Assembly: GCA_006386115.1 (NCBI GenBank)
Contig: VFIW01000007.1
Span: 406,693-470,692, forward strand
From: Globisporangium splendens
Taxonomy: Eukaryota; Oomycota; Peronosporomycetes; Pythiales; Pythiaceae
DNA length: 64,000 nt
Direction: 5' to 3'
This document shows, in pieces, positions 1-9,700 of the stretch. The notes under the pieces are model-generated. The model was not told where the DNA came from, did not search any database, and was given only the letters and a program-made list of their open reading frames with translations. A program made the position numbers and the translations under genes. Every line of letters starts with the position of its first letter. Position 1 is the stretch's first letter.

Positions 1-1
1 G

Positions 2-3000
2 GGCAACCTCGAGTTTGGCGATGAAACGGCTGAGGGCCGTCTCGGCACCGAAGGTGGTGGCAAGAAGTCCAAGGATACGCGTGTCGTAAAGAATATTGGG
101 TACGTTCACCATTCGCTGCCTGCAATCAAATTGTCGCTCACGAAACCTGAGCTTCCGAAGACGAAGCTTCGTGAATTCCATCGTCCGCGCGGCAAGTTCA
201 AGATCAACGAACGGCTCCAATTCGCGCCGCCGCCGAGTGTGACTCTTACGCAAAAGGACGAAAGCGCGATGATCACGCAAATCAAGAAGAGCTCGGATCT
301 GAACCCGACCGCAGGAGGTAAACTCATCTTGGTCGAGTACACAGAGCAGAACCCGCCGATGTTGTCCAATCCGGGCATGGCTGCTCGTATCTTGCATTAC
401 TGGCGACCACCTGATCAAGATGACGATTCCGTGGGCATTGGAAAGAAGAAGGCAAAGAAAGTGAAACCGAAGCCGCCAGATATGAAGATGGGTCAAGTGA
501 TCACGCTCGGAGACCACGATGAATCGCCTTTCGTGGGCGACATTCCGCCAGGTCGCGTTGTGACGTCGCTGAACTCGAAACTGTACAAGGTACCGATCTT
601 CCCGCATAAACCTACGGCTCCTTTTGTGGTCAGCCCAGAGAAGCGTGACGCCGGTGAGTATGAGTTGTTCCTGCTGTGCCGCTCCGTGTCGAAAGGTAAG
701 AAGGGAAGTGCGATCGGTGGCCAGGCGAAGACGACGGTACACATCATGGAGATGCCCGAGTTGTTTGTTGCGGGCCAAATCGAGCCTCAGATCGAAGTGC
801 CAGCGCCGAACTCGCGCAGTGCCAACGATTTCATCCGTCCGTACATGTCGTTTCACATCCTGCGGCTTTTCAAGAAAGCGAGCGATGGTGAGCGGCTCAA
901 GATTGAAGACATTGCGCGTGCGTTCCCGAATCAGTCGGGCACGGCGATCCGTAAGCGTATGAAGGAAGTCGCGACGTTCGAACGTGGTGGAAATGACTCG
1001 GGATGGTGGAAAAAGAAACCAGCGTCCCAATTGACGAGCGAAGAAGAGATTCGAGCGAGCATCCCGCCTGAGTCGGTGTGTTTGTACGAGAGTATGATGT
1101 CGGGTCATCGACGGTTGCTGGACATTGGTCTCACGAAACTGTTTACGCCCTCAGGTGTGAACGGTGCGATTAACCATTTACTCAAACGCTTGGAGCTGCG
1201 CAAGCAAAACTTGTCGGCCAAACTCATTGAGCCGCTGAACCTCGAGCGACGCGCCAAGGAGAAAGCCGACGAAGAGTTGTGGAAATCCGACCCGATGATT
1301 CGGAAGCTCGAGATTGACATTCAAGTCGCGCGTTACATCGACGAGCAGCTCCAATTGACGCCGTGGAATCTGACGAACAACTATGTCGAATGCCACTTGC
1401 AGGGGAAAGGCTCGGGGATGTTGAAGTTGGGTGGTATTGGAGACCCAACGGGACGTGGTGAAGGGTTCAGTTTCGTGCGTGTGCCGCAATCGCGTGCGAA
1501 AAAGAAAGAAGGCGAAGAAGAGGCTGCTGTAGGCACAGGTGGCGCAAGCGCCGAATCGGCGGCCGTGCAGAAAGCTGTCGCAGCAGTGACGGGCACTACG
1601 GCCGATTTACGAAAGCTCAAGATGAAAGAAGCTGGCGACGTGCTGCGCAACCTTGGTCTCGCGGACGCTGATATCAAGAAACTGCGTCGTTGGGATCGCA
1701 TTCATATGGTGCGCGAATTGAGTTCGCGTGCAGAAGCCCACGGTGTCGCAGGCACTTTGAGTAAGTTTGCTCGTGGTGCGCGGAAGTCGCTGTCGGCGCA
1801 ACAGCAAGAGTACCGCAAGAAGTGCGATGTGATCTACGAGCGGCAAATGGATGTGCTGAGCTCGAACAAGACGACGTTCTCGTCTGATGAAGAGTCGGAA
1901 GGCGACGATGACTTTGACGATTTCGAGAAGGATTTAGAAGCCGATATCCTCGGCGGCAAAGACAGTGAGAAAATCGCCAAACGCGGACCGAAAAACTTGT
2001 TCAAGACGGGTGGTGGCGGCTTGAACCGAACGACGGAAGTGCTCAAAGAGCGTGAAGATGCTGCTGAATTGCGTCGATTGATGGAGGATATGAAAGAAGA
2101 CTCGGGTACGGCCAGTAGCGCTGCTCGACGTCCTGACATTGATGCGAGCAAGTTGCGCAACCAGCTGCGCGCCAGTGGCATCAAAGAAGGATCGTCGTCG
2201 GCGATGGGCAGTCGTCCAAGCGGCTTCATGACCTCGTCACGAGGAGGATCGGCGATCTCGTCGGCGCTTGCGACCCCGACCGACCACATGTCGCGCTCAT
2301 CATCGCCGACGCATGGTCGACGAGCGAATACCATGAGCCGCCCGGAACCACCAAGTGCGGGTAAGGTGCCTGGCCGCAAAGTGTTGAAGCGTACGACGCG
2401 CACTATTGAAGAAGATGGGACAGAGACCGTGAAGATCGAGTTTATCGTGGACGAGAAGCACATTGCGCGCTTCAAGGCGATGCAGCAGCGCAAGGAGCGA
2501 CAGATGAAAGCCGAAGAGCGCAACCAACTGCGCAAGCGTAAGCGCATGCTTGCGCTCGAAGACGACACGAGTTCGAGCAATACGCAGAACCTGAGTTTGC
2601 TCGACAAGGCTAAGAAGCGCAAACAGTTGCAGGAAGAGCTGAAGCAGCTCCAGAAGACCGAGGAGCAGAACAAAGGGTATCAGGAGATGCTGCAGAAGCA
2701 GGGCGAAGAGGGTGTGCTGTTGGGAGGCACGCCGCAGAAAGGCGTGATCCGGTGCACGCAATGTGGTCAGGCGGGGCACATGCGCACGAACCGGAGTTGT
2801 CCGCTGTACATGGCGGATGAGTCGCGGTCGTCGTCAAACAAGGACGGGAAAGCTGACGATACCCCATTGAAACTCAAAGTCAAGAAACCGCTTGATTTCG
2901 ATGACGAGTCTGGCGGTGGCGCTGGTGCCGAGAAGATCACAGTGAACATTTCTGAGCTCCGTGAAGGAGCGCGCAAACATCACGCCGAGAAGAAGCGCAA

Positions 3001-3445
3001 GCGTTTGCAAGAGGTGAAAGAGCAGGCCGAGCTGTACAAGCGGCCGTACATGACCAATGTCGTCAAGCAGAGCCGCACGCGGATGCCCGTGGAGCACTTG
3101 CGCAGCAATTTGGAGAATGTGGTGCAGAAATTGTTCGACATGCCCGAGAGCGAGCTCTTCCGTACCGCGGTCGATGCGAGCGTGGTCAAGGATTACTACC
3201 AGATCATCAAGCAGCCGATGGATCTGGGCACGATTAAGACGAAAATCGACACGCAGCAGTACGACTCGATGCGCGATTTCATCAAGGACCTCGAGCTCAT
3301 CGTGAGCAACTCGAAGGTCTACAATGGCGAGCCAGCGCGATCGCTGATCACGACGAACGCTGTCAAAGTACTCAAGCGTGCCCAGGAAGAGCTCTCGACC
3401 TTGAATGCTGAAGGCGGCACCCCGACCACTGCACGCGCCGAGTAA
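2..3445 (+). CDS. TAF1: TFIID subunit TAF1, C-terminal part (5' end outside the window)
   Basis: TAF1 is the largest scaffold subunit of the RNA polymerase II factor TFIID. The frame is open from base 2 with no good start, so the N-terminal part lies upstream; 1147 residues are visible, ending at TAA. Residues 1-500 match the TAF1 central (DUF3591) domain, with landmarks such as REFHRPRGKF, a winged-helix-like stretch around FIRPYMSFHILRLF, and TPWNLTNNYVECHLQGKG. A low-complexity basic/acidic linker follows. A CCHC zinc knuckle (CTQCGQAGHMRTNRSCPLY) lies near base 2754. A single bromodomain occupies about 3085-3410, with the acetyl-lysine-binding Asn in VYNG. Animal TAF1 has two bromodomains; only one is present here. 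No intron is needed. The gene converges on the kinesin gene downstream. Confidence 0.93.
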   Translation, partial: GNLEFGDETAEGRLGTEGGGKKSKDTRVVKNIGYVHHSLPAIKLSLTKPELPKTKLREFHRPRGKFKINERLQFAPPPSVTLTQKDESAMITQIKKSSDLNPTAGGKLILVEYTEQNPPMLSNPGMAARILHYWRPPDQDDDSVGIGKKKAKKVKPKPPDMKMGQVITLGDHDESPFVGDIPPGRVVTSLNSKLYKVPIFPHKPTAPFVVSPEKRDAGEYELFLLCRSVSKGKKGSAIGGQAKTTVHIMEMPELFVAGQIEPQIEVPAPNSRSANDFIRPYMSFHILRLFKKASDGERLKIEDIARAFPNQSGTAIRKRMKEVATFERGGNDSGWWKKKPASQLTSEEEIRASIPPESVCLYESMMSGHRRLLDIGLTKLFTPSGVNGAINHLLKRLELRKQNLSAKLIEPLNLERRAKEKADEELWKSDPMIRKLEIDIQVARYIDEQLQLTPWNLTNNYVECHLQGKGSGMLKLGGIGDPTGRGEGFSFVRVPQSRAKKKEGEEEAAVGTGGASAESAAVQKAVAAVTGTTADLRKLKMKEAGDVLRNLGLADADIKKLRRWDRIHMVRELSSRAEAHGVAGTLSKFARGARKSLSAQQQEYRKKCDVIYERQMDVLSSNKTTFSSDEESEGDDDFDDFEKDLEADILGGKDSEKIAKRGPKNLFKTGGGGLNRTTEVLKEREDAAELRRLMEDMKEDSGTASSAARRPDIDASKLRNQLRASGIKEGSSSAMGSRPSGFMTSSRGGSAISSALATPTDHMSRSSSPTHGRRANTMSRPEPPSAGKVPGRKVLKRTTRTIEEDGTETVKIEFIVDEKHIARFKAMQQRKERQMKAEERNQLRKRKRMLALEDDTSSSNTQNLSLLDKAKKRKQLQEELKQLQKTEEQNKGYQEMLQKQGEEGVLLGGTPQKGVIRCTQCGQAGHMRTNRSCPLYMADESRSSSNKDGKADDTPLKLKVKKPLDFDDESGGGAGAEKITVNISELREGARKHHAEKKRKRLQEVKEQAELYKRPYMTNVVKQSRTRMPVEHLRSNLENVVQKLFDMPESELFRTAVDASVVKDYYQIIKQPMDLGTIKTKIDTQQYDSMRDFIKDLELIVSNSKVYNGEPARSLITTNAVKVLKRAQEELSTLNAEGGTPTTARAE

Positions 3446-3791
3446 GCATGCCGAGGCAAAGCCACAACCGACTTTTTCATCTTGCAAATTGCTCAGTTGA
3501 CGTTTATCTTTCGTATCACCTCAGCAAACAGTCCAAGAAATCAAGCGGATTCCGATGCCAGAAGAAAAAAACACGAAGTCATGTATGGACTTTTGCGTAT
3601 AATGTGACGCATCAACGCCAATCTGTCTTCAAACAAGCAGCAAAAACAAACAAAACGACAAACAATCTCCGATGCATATGCCAGGCGGAAAAGAGTGAAA
3701 TCAAAAGCAAACACGATTCATCATTATTGATCACAGACTTCTCTCAAGCCAGTCATCATACTCGCAACTAAACATGCCGCAACCTTCAACT
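3446..3791. other. Convergent intergenic region between TAF1 and kinesin 3' ends
   Basis: This 346-base stretch between two facing 3' ends is AT-richer than its neighbours. No ORF with recognisable content was found. It should hold both 3' UTRs and polyadenylation signals. Confidence 0.5.
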
Positions 3792-6700
3792 CTATGACTG
3801 GGAAGAGACATTGAGGAGCTCTTCGTAGTACTTCATCTTGTCGTCCAAGAAGAGAATCACCTCCTCCTTGGCGTCCAGCACCTCTTTCAGTTTCAGAATC
3901 GTGAGTCGAAAGCAAACAGAAAACAATGAGTTGGTGGCGATGATGCAGGAGAGAGTTGGTATTCGACCTACTTGAGCTGCGCAACCTCATTTTGCGCATC
4001 TCTGGGATCGCCACCTCCGCTTGAGCATCCAATGCTGCCACTGCCGCGTCTGTCACTCGCCTCTGTGCAGAACTAGGGGTTCACACAGCATTGACACAAG
4101 AGCTGGGAGTCAGTCTGCGAATCATTCAAACACAACAGACAGTGCAACAAGCAACCATGTACCTTGTGTGGAAGAGCGTGGGGTGCAGCTTTGTCTGCAT
4201 CGACAATGTGGAACTGATCTAGGTTTTGGGCGTTTCCGCCGTCGCACATCGCCAGCAGCTCGTCGCCCAAGTCGTCGAGGTCCACAGGAACCGCTTCGTC
4301 GCAATCTGACGCATCGGAACCGCTCGACTCGCTCGCACGTTTGACAGGAGGACGAAGTAGACGCTGCGTCGTGGTATTTGCATCACTGGAATTGCCAACA
4401 CTCTCACAATGGCCATCACCTGCATCTTGAAGCTCTGAGAGCTCGTTGTCCTCTGTGATAGTGTCGAGTGACTCCGAATACCCGTCGTTCTGGACAGGTT
4501 TCCCGAGAATCGCTCGGTCAAACCAGTTGTCCAGACTGTGCAAATGCTTCATCACGAGGCGTTTTGCTTCGGGGGTCGTCGTGTGATCAATATACACATC
4601 ATTCGGAGCCCCACATACCAACGCACGCCTCAGTACCTCCTGGAGCGTGACCCACGAGCGGTACGAATGGAGCTCTTCGACCTGCATCGCACTGCGACAG
4701 TCTGTTGCCTGTAATTGCTGCGTAAGCTCACGGATTCACACTTCGAGCGCTAAACGAGAAGATGCGTCACCGCCGCACTGTTTCACTTGGTGTCCTTGCA
4801 CTCCGATATCTGAGGATCGGCTGTGCATGAACAAGGCTTGTTCGCGGTCGCAAAGTTCATTTTCTCTCGCCTTGAGTTGCAACATTCGCTCTTCAAGCAC
4901 ACGACGCTCCGTTTCCAAAGGATCCTTTGCCGACAATTGGTGTTTGGTCAAGTGCAGTTCCTTTTGCACGCTCGCCAGGTCAAATTCGAGCTGTAGTTTG
5001 TTCTCAAGCTCCACTTTGTAGGTCGCTTCGAAATCATCGGCACGAGCCCTCGCGGCTTCAACTTGTGCACGCAAGTCGCGAATTTCGTCAGGAGTTCGCG
5101 TTTCGATCTTGCGCTGCAGTTCGATGACTTTGTCGTGAAATTTGGTCTCCCACGTCTGCAATTCGCTCGCATGGCTGGACTTCAAATCTGCGAATCAAAC
5201 TTCTGAGTCAACAAGATGTGGTCTTCGTCGAGCTGTTTGAGCTTGTGCTTTGCTTCGTGGAGCTTGTCTTGTAATGTACGCATCTGCGTCGAGTATTGCT
5301 TCTCCAAAGTCGTATTCTTAGACTCGGCGCAGTCCACTGCTAGCGAGGCAGCCTTGAGCTCTTCTTGAAGGGAGTTAATCTTCGACTGTGCCTCCATTAG
5401 TCCCTGTTGGCGGCGCAGTCTCAACTGCTCCACAGTCTGCAACTCGTGGTGACTGGCGTGTAATTCCAGTAATTGGGCATCCAGATTAGCTTGCAGCTCG
5501 CATACCTTGGTCTGCAACGCGTTTACTTCTCTGGAGTTGACTGCCATGAGTTCGTTTTAGACATTAATGAGCTCCTGATCATAGGCTTCCTGCATTCGCT
5601 GCCTCTCCCCGTCATGCTGCTGCGTTAGCGCGAGCACTTGCGCGTCGTGCTCGGCTTGCAAGAGAGCGATCGTCTTCTGTGAGTCCGATGTGTCGTTTTC
5701 TTGCTCCCTGCGGCATGTCAACTCGAGCTCACAGTCGCGTAGACGCTCTTACAGCACGCAATGCTCGGTGCTTGCTGCTGCGATCTCGAGCTCCAACGAC
5801 ACAATGCGGTCATCCTGGGACGTAATTGTCGTACTTTGTTCGCCATTCTCGGATTTAGTACGCTTCAGTTCGCGCTCCAAGTGGCCGAGCTGGGTCTCCA
5901 ATGCCGAGATGTTGTTGTTCAACGAGATGCACGAGGTAATCGCTTCCTCGTGCTCGGACTTCAACGCGAGCATCGCTGCGGCTTTCGAATCGCACTCTTG
6001 CTGCAGCGCTGTTATCCGCACCGTATCGGATGCAACTTGTGACTCTAGCGCGACGATTTGGTCGTCTGCGTCTGTCAACTTTTGTTGTAGTTGCCTCATG
6101 GCGTCACTGTGCGATGCCTCTTGCATGGCATGAGCCACTTCGAGTGCATGGTACTCCTCGAGTGCAATACGCAACTCTTCAGATACTGCATTCAATTTAG
6201 TACCACGGGCTGAATTCAATTCACGCGCGCTCTGGTATCTATTCTGCAGCGCTGTTGCCTGCGCAGATGCTTCATCAAGATGAACTTGCAGTTCCGTTAC
6301 CTGGGACTGCGCCTTTGCGCTGTCTGCTTCGATTACTCTGACGTGAGACTCAAGTGCCTCAGAGCGTTCCTTAGAAGCCACGAGTCTGGACTCCACGACA
6401 TCTTGGCGCACACTAGCTTTCTCACGCGCAGCTTCTAACTCAGAATGCTGAGCTTCCAGCTGCTTCACGGTCTCTACAGCACTCTCCAACTCGCGCGAGG
6501 CGTGCTTCAAAGACTCGACTTGAAGCAAAGCTGCCTCGAGTTCGGATTCCAGAGTTCGTATTACAAAACATTGGGCGGCTGACTCGGCCAGAGAAATCTG
6601 CAGCTCCTGCTGCGCAGAAGCCAAGTTGGCTTACATTTCGGAGAGATCACGTCTGTGTGCCTCGATTGCAATGCTGGATGTGACTTCGTGGAGGGCACTG

Positions 6701-9700
6701 AGCACCTCGAGCTTCGTGTTGCGTTCATGCACAGCCTCAAGCTGTTCCTCCAATGCCATCACCAGATCGTTGGCAAGGTTTACTGGCGATTCAATGATCG
6801 AGTCACGAACCGGCAGTTCCACTTCAGTAGATTTTGCGGTAACCACCTGCAGTTCTCTCTGAAGCGCATCGATGGCGTCTTGTAGCTCCACGTTCTGTCG
6901 ACGAATAGCATCGCTGCCTGCTTGCAGTGTAGTCGCTTTCTGTTGCAGCTCGGCGATGATCGATTCGGTTTGTTTCACAGCAACTTCAGCCTCGTGCAGG
7001 CAATCTTCCAGTCGTGGCAGCTGGTCCACCTGGATCATGAGTTGTGACTCAAGTAAGGCTTTTTCGTCCTTAAGTGCCTTTACCTGGTCGTTTGCGATCA
7101 TCAGCTGGTGTTGCAGCCGGCTCATTTCATCTCGGTACGATGCTTCCTGCTCGTCGTGGGTAATTTCGAGTGCATGATACTTCACGAGAGCCATGCGCAG
7201 CTCCTCCGATACTGCATTCAGTTTGGCACCTAGAGCTTCATTCTGGACGCACTCGCTCTGGTATCGATGCTGTAGCTCTGCTGTCTGCGTAGATAGCTCA
7301 TTGAGACGGTATTGCAGCTTCGCCGCCTCCGACTCGAGTGCTTCACGAGATTCCTCGGAGGTCATCAGTCTGGACTCCATGAGGACATGGTGCGCTCTGG
7401 TCTCCTCCAACGTAGCCGCTAATTCGGTACGCTGACCTTCAAGCTCGCTGGAGGCTTGCTGCAAAGACTGGACTTGAAGTAACGCTGCCTGGAGCCCATA
7501 TTCTAGTGTGTCAAGTGCAAGGCGCTGAGCAGTTGACTCGGCTTGCGTGTCGAGCAAGTTGGCTTGAGAAGCCTGCAGCTCCTGATTCGTAGCACCCAGC
7601 ACAGCTTTCAGCCTGGCAAGTTCGTAGTCGCTTGCTTCGATCGCTACGGAGGATGTCATTTCACTTAGAACACCAAGAACTTCGAGCTCTGTGTTGCGAT
7701 CTTCCAGTCCGACGTTGTGACTGACGTTTTGGTTAACTCGGAGTTCTCCTTGAAGCTCATCGATTGCGCTGTGTGGCTCCATCTTCTGTCGAGCGGTAAC
7801 ATCGGCGTCTGCTTGGAGAGCGGCCACCTTCTCTCGTAGCTCTGTGATCGCTGTTTCAGCTTCGTACAGATGATCTTCTAGATGCAGCACCGTGTCCGTC
7901 TGGTGTTCATACGATACCATGGGTTTCATGGTCTTCCAGGATCTCGACCCTCGTGAGAGCCACCGTGAGCTTCTCATCGAGTTTCACCACCATGTTACGA
8001 AGTTCTGCAGACTCATGGCCATCGTGAGACTCTGTTGTCACCGCACCATGCTCATGATCCATTGCCGTCGCCCATTGCGAGATCGCTTCGCTGTTCTGTT
8101 TTTCGATCTCGCTCGTGCGCCTCATGTACTGGATCATCTCGAGGTCAGCAGGCGACTCGGTCGCGTCCTCGTTGCCAGCAGAAGTACTGGTCTCCAGCTC
8201 GTTGATCTGGATCAGCGCCGTCGCGAGCTCCTCTTCGAGCTTCACGATGATATTCGCGCATTGCGTGCCACCATGAGGAGTCAAAGCATCGTCGCTACTA
8301 CTACTGCCTGTTGCGTCCGAGTCGAAGCTCAGATGGTCGGGGTCACGACGACGAAGTAGCTCGTTTGTACTTCGCACAACTACCGCCAGTTCGAGCTCCT
8401 GTTCCAAGAGCTCCACTTTACTCGCCTGGGCGAAAAGCTGCTCCTCCAAGGTCTCAATTTAATTCATCGCAACCATCAACTGCTTTTCCAGTTCTTCGAC
8501 GCGCTTCGCAAATTCCGCAGTTTGCGACTCGAGGCTCGCACGAAGCGTATCGCATCGCGCTTGTAGCTCGCTTGCCTGGGTCTTCCATTGCTCGACCGAG
8601 TCCTTCGTGATGTCGAGTAACTGGTGGTGCGCTGTTACCTGCACCAGTCGCTGCCGGTTCTTCTGGTCGATCGCGAACCACGCAAAGCGGATGCGCTAGC
8701 TTAGTGCAAAGAGCTCCATGAGGATGAGTGTGAGAATCGCGCGGTGGTGATAAGTACAGCCACCAGGACGCCCATCTGGAGCCGACAGCGGCGCTGCCAG
8801 CCCTTTGATCTCGGTCTGGAATCTGTTGAGCTCGTTGTCAACGGGAAGACTCATTGCTGCACACGGGGCTCCCATCGCATTCGTGAGTTGATCACAGACA
8901 TGGTCCATGGTCTGCAGACAGAAATCACTCACTAACTGCTCCAATTTTGCATACACCGCAACGTTGAGACCAGTTTTTGGAGTCCCTGGTATCTCTACAT
9001 GGAGATCCATGAGGTGCTGGTTCATGATCACGAGCGAGTTATCCGCGGATCGTAAAAGCTGACGCTCCATTCCCGTGCCTAAAGCTCCAGAGCCGTCTCC
9101 AGAATCGATTTTGGTGCTTTTGTCCGTGATCTGCTTGAACTTTCGCATCGTTGGCCCCAGGGTCTTGCGCGCAATGTCGACTGCGTCAAGGCATCGTGAG
9201 AGTTTGGACCGGATGCGCTGCGCTTGGGTCGCTGGCGACACTGGACAACATGGCGAGTCCAACGAATCGTCTTCTTCACAATCCTCATCCTCATCGACGC
9301 TGCTGCTGTCGTCGTGTTCTTCACCGTCGTCGTCTTCATCTTCGTTGTTCTCCAGGGCAAGCGGATTGGACTCAGCGAGTTGTAAAAGCAAACTTGAGCC
9401 GTTCCGTGGCTCTTTCTGTCCAGCGTGATCATCATGGACCTGGTTGGACTCGGCGTCGTGGCAAATGATCTGGCCGATCAGCGAGCTCTCATCTTCAATA
9501 ACCTCCTCCGCCGGCGCATCGTCGGTCGGATCGTACTCCTTGGACATAGCGAGCTGCTCCACTTGATTGTTCTCCGTGCTCTCGTTTCGGACCAATAGGT
9601 GCTGACGGCCTTCCTTCTTCCCAGCCAGGCAGCTAAGCTTCTCAGCTGAATCGGTTTTTCCAGTCGACCATGCGGTACGATTGCTACTCATCAAAATGCT

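Noticed and set aside
8570..8760. An intron removing TAG 8696-8698 in the kinesin
   Set aside because: A plausible donor (GTACTT near 8753) and acceptor (CTAG) exist at a normal size, but the phases do not match, so the frame would not be restored.
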